Assembly (NCBI GenBank): GCA_910584005.1
Contig: CAJTXR010000006.1
Coordinates: 40,004 to 104,003 of the forward strand
DNA length: 64,000 nucleotides
Direction of reading: 5' to 3'
DNA from: an uncultured Anaeroplasmataceae bacterium
Lineage (GTDB): Bacteria; Bacillota_I; Bacilli_A; Acholeplasmatales; Anaeroplasmataceae
Of the stretch, positions 51,418-58,322 are shown piece after piece. The notes below the pieces were generated by a model, which saw nothing but the letters and a program-made list of their open reading frames with translations, had not been told where the DNA came from and ran no database searches. How positions within the stretch are numbered: position 1 is the stretch's first letter; every line of letters starts with the position of its first letter. Made by a program: the position numbers and the translations under genes.

Positions 51418-51441
51418 GACTATGGAAATAGTCCTTTTTTA
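51416..51441 (+). terminator. Terminator after holA
   Basis: GGACTAT and ATAGTCC pair over GGAA, followed by TTTTTTAG. Confidence 0.88.
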
Positions 51442-51457
51442 GTTTATTAAAATTGTA

Positions 51458-51486
51458 TTGACATTTTAAATGCTTTGCTGTATTAT
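51458..51486 (+). promoter_or_regulatory. SigA-type promoter of the GntR/ABC operon
   Basis: TTGACA at 51458-51463 and TATTAT at 51481-51486, 17 bases apart. Confidence 0.88.
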
Positions 51487-51502
51487 TTAGATAGTACAGC
51501 AA
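51475..51502. promoter_or_regulatory. Inverted-repeat operator for the GntR-type regulator
   Basis: TTGCTGTA (51475-51482) and TACAGCAA (51495-51502) are perfect inverted arms separated by 12 bases and cover the -10 box. Autoregulation by the adjacent GntR-type protein is likely. Confidence 0.65.
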
Positions 51503-51522
51503 GCAGATAAGGAGGAAATGAT

Positions 51523-51894
51523 TTGGAATGGAAGAGAGATAAAGCAATTTATTTGCAGGTAATGGATTTGTTTAAAGCAGGTCTTATCAAAGGAAAATAT
51601 CATTCAAATGATAAAATTCCTTCGGTAAGAGAGTACGCTTTAGAATTAAATATTAACCCAAATACAATTGCAAAGGTGTATGATCTCTTATCAGCAGAGG
51701 GGTGGATAGAAGCAAGAAGTACAAATGGATATTTCATTTGTGCAAGTCAGCAAATGATTAAAGATTTAAAACAAACTACAGCTAAAGCATATTTCAATGA
51801 TTTTATTAATCAGATGGAGATTTGCGGATTTACAAAAAAGGAAATTATAGATTTCTTGAAGGAGAGTGAAAATGATGTTATTAGAATGCCATAG
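51523..51894 (+). CDS. GntR-family regulator, YtrA subfamily
   Basis: 123 residues. Winged-helix DNA-binding domain with KGKYHSNDKIPSVREYALEL and NINPNTIAKVYDLLSAEGWIE; the short helical tail (about 50 residues) instead of a ligand domain defines the YtrA subfamily, usually encoded beside an ABC transporter as here. The start is TTG 51523 after the strong Shine-Dalgarno AAGGAGGAAA; an out-of-frame ATG at 51518 is a decoy. It overlaps the ATPase gene by 23 bases. Confidence 0.92.
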   Translation: MEWKRDKAIYLQVMDLFKAGLIKGKYHSNDKIPSVREYALELNINPNTIAKVYDLLSAEGWIEARSTNGYFICASQQMIKDLKQTTAKAYFNDFINQMEICGFTKKEIIDFLKESENDVIRMP

Positions 51895-52570
51895 CTTATG
51901 CAAAAATTATGGAGCTAAGCAGGCTTTGCGTGGAATCGATTTAGAAATTGAAAAAGGTAAAATAATCGGTCTTCTTGGTCCAAATGGGAGCGGGAAAACT
52001 ACATTAATTAAAATTGTCAACGGCTTACTAGTACCAACAAGTGGTGAGGTTTTCGTAAATGGAAATAAAATTGGAGTGGAAACAAAAAAAGTAATTTCTT
52101 TTTTGCCTGAAAGAACCTATCTAAATCCAGATATGAAGGTTTTAGAATGTGTTCAAATGTTTGCCGATTTTTATGAGGATTTTAATAAGGAAAAAGCGTT
52201 AAACTTAGTAGATCGTTTACATATTGAAAAAGAAAGTAAATTGAAGCATTTATCTAAAGGTACAAAAGAAAAGGTGCAACTAATTTTAGTTATGTGTAGA
52301 ACAGCAGATTTGTATATTTTAGATGAACCGATAGCAGGAGTAGATCCAGCTGCTAGAGATTTAATTCTAAACTTAATTATGGAAAATTTAAATCCAAATG
52401 CAAGTTTAATGATATGTACACATTTAATATCAGATATAGAATCCATTTTAGATGATGTTGTATTTATTAATGAAGGAAGAATTATTCTTCATAAAAATGC
52501 AGATGAACTGCGGATGGAATATAATGGCAGTATCAATGATGCATTCCGGGAGGCGTTCCGATGTTTCTAA
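51872..52570 (+). CDS. ABC transporter ATP-binding protein
   Basis: 232 residues. Walker A GLLGPNGSGKTTLIK, signature LSKGTKEKVQL (a degenerate form of LSGGQ, common in YtrB-like ATPases), Walker B LYILDEPIAGVDP and switch His in ICTHLISDIE. ATG 51872 sits seven bases after AAGGAG; a GTG at 51866 is possible. With the YtrA-type regulator and the next permease it forms a three-gene exporter operon, a class linked to cell-envelope stress in Bacillus. Confidence 0.93.
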   Translation: MMLLECHSLCKNYGAKQALRGIDLEIEKGKIIGLLGPNGSGKTTLIKIVNGLLVPTSGEVFVNGNKIGVETKKVISFLPERTYLNPDMKVLECVQMFADFYEDFNKEKALNLVDRLHIEKESKLKHLSKGTKEKVQLILVMCRTADLYILDEPIAGVDPAARDLILNLIMENLNPNASLMICTHLISDIESILDDVVFINEGRIILHKNADELRMEYNGSINDAFREAFRCF

Positions 52571-53328
52571 AATTATTTAAATATGATATTAAAGCTATAT
52601 TTTTCAAATTTCTTCCTATGATTCTTGTCATGTTTATATTAGCGATTTTAGCAAGAATTACTGTTTCTTTAAACTTATTAGATATGATTACACTTACAAT
52701 CAATAGTTTCTTTATCTTTGGATGTTTTGGAGCTATTTTATATGTAATTATTTTATGTGTAATGCGGTATGTTCAGTCTTTGTTTAAGGTACAAGGATAT
52801 TTGACACATACCTTGCCAGTGAGTAAAAACAAGTTATTGTTATCTCAATTATTAGCGGATTTCATAATGGCAGTTCTAGCTACAGCTTTAGTTTTTCTAT
52901 GCTTACTTATTGCTTATTTAGATCGGAATTTAATAGAGGATGTGAAATCTGTTTTGAATGCTATTTTTGGAAATATTGCGATAGAGCTTGGTGGGGGAAC
53001 TATTGTTTTAATGGTTATCTCTATTATCTTTTCAGCAGTACAATGGATGTTTATTCTTTATTTGGGTATTGCTCTTGGACATATCCCTCCTAAAAATCGT
53101 ACAGCCTTTTCTATTTTATTTTGTATCGCTTTAAGTTATGCAATCAATTTTTTGACATCTCTTTTAATGTCACTTGTAGATCAATTATATGCTAACGCAA
53201 ATGTAGTAAGCGTACAAGGTGCAGTACAAGCAGTATTTGGCACAATATTAGGAAGCAGTATTGTTGTAAGCATTGTATGCTATTTTTTGATCGTGTTTAT
53301 TATGAAAAAACATTTGAATTTAGAATAA
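52561..53328 (+). CDS. ABC transporter permease (ABC-2 type)
   Basis: 255 residues with six hydrophobic helices. The cytoplasmic loop MRYVQSLFKVQGYLTHTLPVSKNKLLLSQLL is the phrase typical of the permease partners of YtrA/YtrB-like systems. Its start overlaps the ATPase gene by ten bases, with GGGAGG upstream. Substrate unknown. Confidence 0.85.
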   Translation: MFLKLFKYDIKAIFFKFLPMILVMFILAILARITVSLNLLDMITLTINSFFIFGCFGAILYVIILCVMRYVQSLFKVQGYLTHTLPVSKNKLLLSQLLADFIMAVLATALVFLCLLIAYLDRNLIEDVKSVLNAIFGNIAIELGGGTIVLMVISIIFSAVQWMFILYLGIALGHIPPKNRTAFSILFCIALSYAINFLTSLLMSLVDQLYANANVVSVQGAVQAVFGTILGSSIVVSIVCYFLIVFIMKKHLNLE

Positions 53329-53330
53329 AA

Positions 53331-53390
53331 TAAAAAGGCTATTGAAGAATCTTGATTGAGAATCAATGATCTTTCAATAGCCTTTTTATA
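53331..53390. terminator. Bidirectional terminator between the ABC permease and rpsT
   Basis: AAAAAGGCTATTGAA and TTCAATAGCCTTTTT form a long stem flanking an inner hairpin around TTGATTGAGAATCAA. A and T runs on both sides serve both convergent genes. Confidence 0.88.
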
Positions 53391-53416
53391 TTGGAAAATT
53401 AAATTAAAAATTTATA

Positions 53417-53680
53417 TTACTTTAATGTATTTACTGCAGCAGCTAATTCTGACTTATGTCTAGCAACATAATTCTTATGTACAATGTGTTTAGATTGTGC
53501 TTTATCTAACTTTTTATATGCAACAGATAATGCAGCAGTAGCCTTTTCTAAATCTTTAGCTTCAACAGCAGCTAACACAGATTTCATAGCTGTTTTTAAT
53601 GAGGATTTGAAAGCCATATTTGCTAGTCTTGCTTTTTCATTAGTTTTAATCCGTTTGATTTGTTGTTTAATGTTTGCCAT
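53417..53680 (-). CDS. rpsT: 30S ribosomal protein S20
   Basis: 87 residues, basic and helical. MANIKQQIKRIKTNEKARL at the start and SKHIVHKNYVARHKSELA near the end are the S20 pattern. ATG at 53680 is preceded on the minus strand by GGAGGTGAAA; in-frame upstream Met codons are discounted. It is monocistronic on the minus strand with its own promoter. Confidence 0.97.
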   Translation of the reverse strand: MANIKQQIKRIKTNEKARLANMAFKSSLKTAMKSVLAAVEAKDLEKATAALSVAYKKLDKAQSKHIVHKNYVARHKSELAAAVNTLK

Positions 53681-53713
53681 AGTTTCACCTCCGGTAATCA
53701 AATGCATAAAATA

Positions 53714-53742
53714 TTATACCATTTGATTTTATCTATTGCAAG
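53714..53742 (-). promoter_or_regulatory. SigA-type promoter of rpsT
   Basis: Minus strand TTGCAA (53737-53742), 17 bases, TATAAT (53714-53719), with TGG before the -10. Confidence 0.8.
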
Positions 53743-53758
53743 AAAAAAATAAAAAAAT

Positions 53759-53788
53759 GCATAGTTATAGCAAAAAAAATGGATAATA
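53759..53788 (+). promoter_or_regulatory. Candidate forespore (SigG-type) promoter of gpr
   Basis: GCATA at 53759-53763, then 18 bases, then GATAATA at 53782-53788. This matches GHATR-N18-CATNHTA with a single mismatch (the first base of the -10). In Bacillus gpr is transcribed by forespore sigma factors, which fits. Confidence 0.55.
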
Positions 53789-53798
53789 TTTACAGGTG

Positions 53799-54563
53799 AT
53801 GAACTTGAATAAAAGAACAGATATGGCTGTAGAGAATATGGATCCTAACTTTAAGTATGATGTCGATCGTATCATTCAGGGAATGAATTTTAAAAAAATA
53901 ACAGTAGATTCAGCATTAGCCAAAAAAATAAAGAAAAAAGAAGGAATATATTATACAATTGATCACATTGATTATCGTTATAAATCAAAACAGATTATAA
54001 AGCTACTTTCTTTAACAATTTATGATTATTTAGTGAATTTAGGATTGAAAAATAAAAGTGAAATTTTAGTAGTAGGACTTGGAAATGATTTTGTAACTCC
54101 AGATGCATTAGGGCCATTAGTAATTAATAAAATAGAGGTTAATCGGCATTTAGAACACGTGGATAAATATTCTGTAAGTGCAATTTGTCCTCGAGTGATG
54201 GGACAAACTGGAATGGAAAGTAGTCAGATTGTAAAAGCGATATGTGATGACTTTCATCCGAATTTGGTCATTGTTGTAGATGCCTTAGCATGTAATGATG
54301 CGAAACGGATGTGTAATAGTATTCAATTATCTACTGCAGGGATTAATCCTGGATCTGGGATTTATAATTTTAGAAAAGAAATTTCTAAAGAATCTTTAGG
54401 AGTAGATGTTTTGGCAATTGGCATTCCAACAGTGAGTGATATTGATTGTTTTGTGGAAATGGATGATTTATTTTTTGTCACACCAAAAGATATTGATTTG
54501 GCTATGGATATTTTGTCGGGAATTGTAGCAGAAAGTATAAATATTGCCTTACGAAAGGAATAG
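53799..54563 (+). CDS. gpr: Germination protease (GPR)
   Basis: Endopeptidase that degrades small acid-soluble spore proteins during germination. The zymogen cleavage region reads NKRTDMAVENMD near the N-terminus. The catalytic core includes VVGLGNDFVTPDALGPLV, CPRVMGQTGMESSQI, VIVVDALACNDAKR and NPGSGIYNFRKEISKESLGVDVLAIGIPTV. With 254 residues it is shorter than in Bacillus (about 370) but has all core blocks. ATG 53799 lies one base after AGGTG, so TTG 53805, seven bases later and correctly spaced, may be the true start. Confidence 0.92.
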   Translation: MNLNKRTDMAVENMDPNFKYDVDRIIQGMNFKKITVDSALAKKIKKKEGIYYTIDHIDYRYKSKQIIKLLSLTIYDYLVNLGLKNKSEILVVGLGNDFVTPDALGPLVINKIEVNRHLEHVDKYSVSAICPRVMGQTGMESSQIVKAICDDFHPNLVIVVDALACNDAKRMCNSIQLSTAGINPGSGIYNFRKEISKESLGVDVLAIGIPTVSDIDCFVEMDDLFFVTPKDIDLAMDILSGIVAESINIALRKE

Positions 54564-54579
54564 AGGTATCCATTTTGAA

Positions 54580-54810
54580 ATGACAGAAATTAAGGAGCAA
54601 GATTTTTTTGATATTATTTATAAGGCATTACAAGATATTAATTCTGATGAGGACTCTAGTATGAAACAATTAGAGATCTTAAAGAAATATTATAAAAATA
54701 GTAAAATTTATTATAAGGAATTAGCCTTAGCTCAAGCAGAAATATTATATGAAGTTCATGCGGCTGTTAAAGAACAAGAGTTTTGGAATAGTTTAAATAA
54801 AAAAATATAA
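54580..54810 (+). CDS. Hypothetical helical protein after gpr
   Basis: 76 residues, entirely helical and charged: EQDFFDIIYKALQDINSD, then a helix with ELALAQAEILYEVHAAV. No family recognised. ATG 54580 is 12 bases after AGAGGT, a loose spacing. The position just after gpr suggests a sporulation link but nothing in the sequence proves it. Confidence 0.5.
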   Translation: MTEIKEQDFFDIIYKALQDINSDEDSSMKQLEILKKYYKNSKIYYKELALAQAEILYEVHAAVKEQEFWNSLNKKI

Positions 54811-54860
54811 AATTACAAATTTTGATTCATTAATCCTTTATAATAACTGTGGTGAGAAGA

Positions 54861-55112
54861 ATGAATAAAAATAAAAAAATTATTTATTTAGGAGTGGCAG
54901 TTGGAATTTTGCTTGTAATTATAATTGGAAGTTTTTTTTCAGAAGAAACAAAAGAAGTTGGAAAGGAAGAATATGACAGTGCGTATTATGTTGAAAATAA
55001 TCGTAATGTTATCATTCGTACTGCAAAATTATTAGATAAATGTTGTTTTTATGTAGTGGATATTGTTGTTTCTAGTGTGGGAAGCGTATTTAATTCTATT
55101 TTGGGAAATTGA
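54861..55112 (+). CDS. Small single-pass membrane protein
   Basis: 83 residues with one N-terminal helix (IIYLGVAVGILLVIIIGSFF), a short acidic extracytoplasmic or cytoplasmic segment, and a hydrophobic C-terminal part (CCFYVVDIVVSSVGSVF). ATG 54861 follows GGTGAGAAG. Unrecognised. In Bacillus gpr is followed by spoIIP, but this product is far too short to be SpoIIP. Confidence 0.5.
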   Translation: MNKNKKIIYLGVAVGILLVIIIGSFFSEETKEVGKEEYDSAYYVENNRNVIIRTAKLLDKCCFYVVDIVVSSVGSVFNSILGN

Positions 55113-55139
55113 TAAAAAAAGAAATAAATACGGATTTTT

Positions 55140-55176
55140 AAAATGCTTTTTTGCTAGAAAGAAGCATTTTTTTCTT
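55140..55176 (+). terminator. Terminator upstream of pgsA
   Basis: AAAATGCTT pairs with AAGCATTTT over about 14 bases, followed by TTTCTTTT. Confidence 0.8.
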
Positions 55177-55260
55177 TTAAAAATTTTTTTTGATCCTTTT
55201 TTATATTTTTTTTAAAATGTTTGTAAATTTATGTTATAATGAATAAGCGAGGTGTTTGAT

Positions 55261-55860
55261 ATGACATTACCAAATAAACTTACTATTGGTAGAATTATGG
55301 CTATACCAGCCATGATTGTGATTGCATGTATTCCATATTTAAATCACAATTTTATTTTTTTGAATGTAACTTATGCTAATTTTATAAATGTTTTAATTTT
55401 TACTTTGGCATCACTGACTGATTTTTTAGATGGATTTATCGCTAGAAAATATAATTTAGTCACAACCTTTGGAAAATTTGCCGATCCATTAGCAGATAAG
55501 ATGTTGGTATTAACTTCTTTTCTAATCTTATTAGTACAGAACAACCATGCTTTTTTTGGCAGTGTAGGACTAGAAATACTACCTTTATGGAGTGTAGCAA
55601 TTATATTGGTTCGTGAACTAACTGTTTCAGGAGTTCGGCTAGTTGCTGCCCAGAAAGGTGAAGTAATTGCTGCTGGATGGTCTGGAAAGGTAAAAACCTT
55701 TGAAACGATGATTGCTATAATTATTTTGTTTTTATCTGGATTGCATAATATTGTGGCAATTTTTGGTTTACTACTTGTTTATATCTCAGTACTTTTAACA
55801 CTATATTCTGGTATAGAATATATTTGGAATAGTAGAAAAATTATTTTTGAATCAATATAG
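55261..55860 (+). CDS. pgsA: CDP-diacylglycerol--glycerol-3-phosphate 3-phosphatidyltransferase
   Basis: Membrane enzyme of 199 residues making phosphatidylglycerophosphate. The CDP-alcohol phosphotransferase motif D-G-x2-A-R-x8-G-x3-D-x3-D is present: LTDFLDGFIARKYNLVTTFG, then KFADPLADKM. The start TLPNKLTIGRIMAIP is typical. ATG 55261 has GAGGTG upstream. recA follows nine bases later, the common pgsA-(cinA)-recA order, here without cinA. Confidence 0.95.
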   Translation: MTLPNKLTIGRIMAIPAMIVIACIPYLNHNFIFLNVTYANFINVLIFTLASLTDFLDGFIARKYNLVTTFGKFADPLADKMLVLTSFLILLVQNNHAFFGSVGLEILPLWSVAIILVRELTVSGVRLVAAQKGEVIAAGWSGKVKTFETMIAIIILFLSGLHNIVAIFGLLLVYISVLLTLYSGIEYIWNSRKIIFESI

Positions 55861-55869
55861 GAGGAAAAT

Positions 55870-56850
55870 ATGGCAGATAGTCGTGAGATGGCTTTAGAAG
55901 AAGCCTTAAAAAAAATAGAAAAAGAATTTGGTAAAGGATCCATTATGAGGCTTGGAGATCAGGCAGATCGAAAAATTGAAGTGATTTCCAGTGGATCTAT
56001 TGCGTTAGATAAGGCATTAGGTGTTGGCGGATATCCAAAGGGAAGAATTATTGAAGTCTATGGACCAGAATCATCAGGAAAAACTACATTTGCATTACAT
56101 GCGATAGCAAATGCTCAAAAAAATGGAGGGTATGCTGCTTTTATTGATGCAGAGCATGCTTTAGATCCAGTATATGCAAAGGCATTAGGTGTTGATATTG
56201 AGAACTTAATATTATCTCAGCCCGATAATGGAGAGCAGGCTTTAGATATTGCAGAGGCTTTAATTAAATCTGGAAGTGTTGATATTTTAGTAGTAGATAG
56301 TGTTGCGGCATTAGTTCCAGAAGCAGAATTAAATGGAGATATGGGAGATTCTCATGTTGGACTTCATGCAAGATTGATGTCACAAGCTATGCGTAAGTTA
56401 GCAGGAATTATTAATAAAACAAATTGTGTAGCAATATTCATTAACCAAATACGAGAAAAAGTTGGAGTAATGTTTGGAAATCCTGAAACAACGACTGGGG
56501 GGCGTGCACTGAAATTTTACGCTTCTGTTCGATTAGATATTCGTAAAGGAGAAGCAATAAAAGATGGGACTACGATTTTAGGAAATCGTACGAATGTTAA
56601 AGTTGTTAAAAATAAAGTTGCCCCACCTTTTAAAACGGCAGAAGTTGAAATTATTTATGGTGAGGGAATTTCACGTTTGGGCGAAGTTGTGGATTTGGCT
56701 GTTAAATACGATATCATTAATAAGTCAGGTGCATGGTTTTCCTATAATGGAACTAAGATTGCTCAGGGAAGAGAAAATACGAAAGAATATTTAAAGAACA
56801 ATCCTGAGGTTTTAAAAGAAATTGAGGATAAGGTTATTGCCATAGATTAA
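55870..56850 (+). CDS. recA: Recombinase RecA
   Basis: 326 residues. Walker A GPESSGKTTFAL, Walker B LVVDSVAALVP, loop L1/L2 residues in NCVAIFINQIREKVGVMFGNPE and TTGGRALKFYAS, and the C-terminal domain. The acidic tail is short. The C-terminal 20 residues found in Bacillus are absent, giving a compact RecA. RBS is AGGAGG. No LexA box seen nearby. Confidence 0.98.
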   Translation: MADSREMALEEALKKIEKEFGKGSIMRLGDQADRKIEVISSGSIALDKALGVGGYPKGRIIEVYGPESSGKTTFALHAIANAQKNGGYAAFIDAEHALDPVYAKALGVDIENLILSQPDNGEQALDIAEALIKSGSVDILVVDSVAALVPEAELNGDMGDSHVGLHARLMSQAMRKLAGIINKTNCVAIFINQIREKVGVMFGNPETTTGGRALKFYASVRLDIRKGEAIKDGTTILGNRTNVKVVKNKVAPPFKTAEVEIIYGEGISRLGEVVDLAVKYDIINKSGAWFSYNGTKIAQGRENTKEYLKNNPEVLKEIEDKVIAID

Positions 56851-56862
56851 TAGTAAAAAGAA

Positions 56863-56891
56863 TTGACAAGCGTTTTGATTTACGATATAAT
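56863..56891 (+). promoter_or_regulatory. SigA-type promoter of tRNA-Ser
   Basis: TTGACA at 56863-56868 and TATAAT at 56886-56891, spacer 17, both perfect. Its first 14 bases recur in the candidate small-RNA promoter. Confidence 0.92.
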
Positions 56892-56910
56892 GTAAAAGCG
56901 CTTGGTAGTT

Positions 56911-57001
56911 GGAGTAGTACTCAAGAGGCTCAAGAGGCTTCCCTGCTAAGGAAGTAGACCGGGTAACTGGTGCATGGGTTCGAATCCCATCTGCTCCGCC
57001 A
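56911..57001 (+). tRNA. tRNA-Ser (anticodon GCT)
   Basis: Acceptor GGAGTAG pairs with CTGCTCC, followed by G and an encoded CCA. The anticodon arm is CTTCC-CTGCTAA-GGAAG, giving anticodon GCT for AGC/AGU. A long variable arm (GACCGGGTAACTGGT region) and T arm ATGGGTTCGAATCCCAT are present. 91 bases. Confidence 0.97.
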
Positions 57002-57014
57002 TTAAAAACATATA

Positions 57015-57056
57015 GGTTTGATACAATGAGAAATCGTTGTGTTAAGCCTTTTTTTT
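57015..57056 (+). terminator. Terminator after tRNA-Ser
   Basis: GGTTTGATACAATGA and TCGTTGTGTTAAGCC form a 15-bp stem with a few G-U pairs, closed by GAAA and followed by eight Ts. Confidence 0.85.
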
Positions 57057-57070
57057 CTGCACTTTTGATA

Positions 57071-57641
57071 GGAAACACGGTAAATCGACACATATTCTGC
57101 CCGTTTTAGGCGGTCTGTGAACTTTTTTTCTACTTTCCAGTTTGTATTCGATGTCAAAAACTAAAGCTAACACGTGCCAAATAGCGTTTTTTTAGGTCAA
57201 GAGAAAACACGGTAACTTCTAAGGGTGCGGAAGGAAACACGGCAAAAGGCAAGGGTGCGAGAGAAAACACGGCATTGAAATGATGAAAATAGCTATACAA
57301 AACTTAAAATCAACTGTCAGGCGAAAGCCCCTATGGTAAAGCGAAAGGTAGTTTAGACCTATTTTTCCATATTTGAACATAAATATTGATACACTGAAAA
57401 AAGTGCTGTCAATGTCTTTTTTTAAAAACGAGTTAAATAGCTTAAAAATTGACTTCGTCGGCACATTTTTGTTATTTTAAATACATCTTTAAGTGATAAT
57501 TTATGAGCAAACGTTACAACACATGACCACAATTTAACGATTACTATTGTTCATAATAAAATTTGTGCTTTAGTATATTCATCCTGTTTAATATTTAATA
57601 TAATTGCTTTAAAGAATCATTTGAAAGTGTATTACCGTGTT
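57071..57641. repeat. Gene-poor segment with dispersed AACACGG repeats
   Basis: About 600 bases between the tRNA terminator and the restriction locus contain no credible gene. GGAAACACGGTAA occurs at 57071, GAAAACACGG at 57203, GGAAACACGG at 57233 and GAAAACACGG at 57263; the last three are exactly 30 bases apart and share AAGGGTGCG as well (57221, 57251). An inverted copy (TTACCGTGTT) is at 57632-57641. This looks like the end repeats of a vanished mobile element or a protein-binding array. Confidence 0.5.
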
Positions 57642-57677
57642 ATTTTTATTTCGTGACAAAATTTTGTTGTAAACTAG

Positions 57678-57706
57678 TTGACAAGCATGTTGAATTGTTA
57701 TATAAT
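57678..57706 (+). promoter_or_regulatory. SigA-type promoter of the type I restriction locus
   Basis: TTGACA at 57678-57683 and TATAAT at 57701-57706, 17 bases apart. Flanked by two copies of TCGTGACAA (57651-57659 and 57709-57717). Confidence 0.88.
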
Positions 57707-57739
57707 ACTCGTGACAATGATAATAAGGAGGCGTTTGAG

Positions 57740-58309
57740 TTGAAACTAAAAGAAATAGCAAATGTTCAAAGTGGACTTGTAATTGCAAGGAAAAAAGCAT
57801 TAGCTGAATCTCAAATTATCAAATCATATTTTCAATTGAATTTGACATCTGTTTCAAAAGATGGCTATATCATAAAAGAAGCTTTAGATGTTCTAAATGC
57901 CAAAGAAATAATATCAGATGATTATTTGACTAGAGAAGGGGATATTGTTGTTAGACTAACAGCACCTTATACTGCAGTATATATAGAGAAAAAAAACGAA
58001 GGAATAGTGGTATCTTCAAATTTTTGTCTTGTGAGAAATGTACAGAGTTACAGCAAAGAGTTTTTGGGATATTTTCTTAATTGCAATGCAGTAAAAAAGT
58101 ATTTTTCGAGCAATACACAAGGTTCAACTATCATGAATATAAGTAATGCTGTTGTTGAAGAAATTTTAATTCCTACAATGGATATTAAAACACAAGAATG
58201 GTATAGTAAAATATTAAAACTCCAAATTAGGAAAATTGAAATATCTGAAAAAATAAGTGAATGTGAATCAAGGTTGCTAAAACAGTTGCTAAAAAAAATA
58301 GAAGAATAA
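57740..58309 (+). CDS. hsdS: Half-size type I restriction specificity subunit
   Basis: 189 residues with a single target recognition domain (about 1-145: KLKEIANVQSGLVIARKKA, GDIVVRLTAPYTAVYI, VKKYFSSNTQGSTIMNIS) plus one coiled-coil helix (about 150-189). Normal HsdS has two such units and about 400 residues. Half-subunits can act as dimers recognising palindromic half-sites, or serve as a recombination partner. Start is TTG 57740 eight bases after AAGGAGG; the longer frame from 57653 would run through the promoter. hsdR follows 13 bases later. Confidence 0.8.
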   Translation: MKLKEIANVQSGLVIARKKALAESQIIKSYFQLNLTSVSKDGYIIKEALDVLNAKEIISDDYLTREGDIVVRLTAPYTAVYIEKKNEGIVVSSNFCLVRNVQSYSKEFLGYFLNCNAVKKYFSSNTQGSTIMNISNAVVEEILIPTMDIKTQEWYSKILKLQIRKIEISEKISECESRLLKQLLKKIEE

Positions 58310-58322
58310 GGAGTTGGATGTA

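Noticed and set aside
54861..55112. spoIIP, expected after gpr in Bacillus
   Set aside because: The product has 83 residues and lacks any amidase domain; SpoIIP is several times longer.
56976..57001. tRNA-Ser 3' end as a phage or island attachment site
   Set aside because: I found no second copy of the tRNA 3' end downstream within the window and no integrase gene; the right end may lie beyond the window.
56812..57093. Minus-strand open frame of 93 codons across tRNA-Ser
   Set aside because: It is the mirror image of the tRNA and recA tail. The phrase GADGIRTHAPVTRST is the well-known false protein produced by reading a tRNA-Ser gene backwards.
57201..57272. CRISPR array
   Set aside because: The 30-base period has only three partial units and no conserved repeat/unique spacer pattern; no cas genes nearby.
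57219..57464. Minus-strand open frame of 81 codons with repeated CFL-HP phrases
   Set aside because: The repetition is only the 30-base DNA repeat read as protein. No ribosome site, no recognisable family.
57653..57739. N-terminal extension of the half-size hsdS
   Set aside because: It would be encoded through the -35 and -10 boxes; TTG 57740 has a strong Shine-Dalgarno and gives the normal start of a recognition domain.
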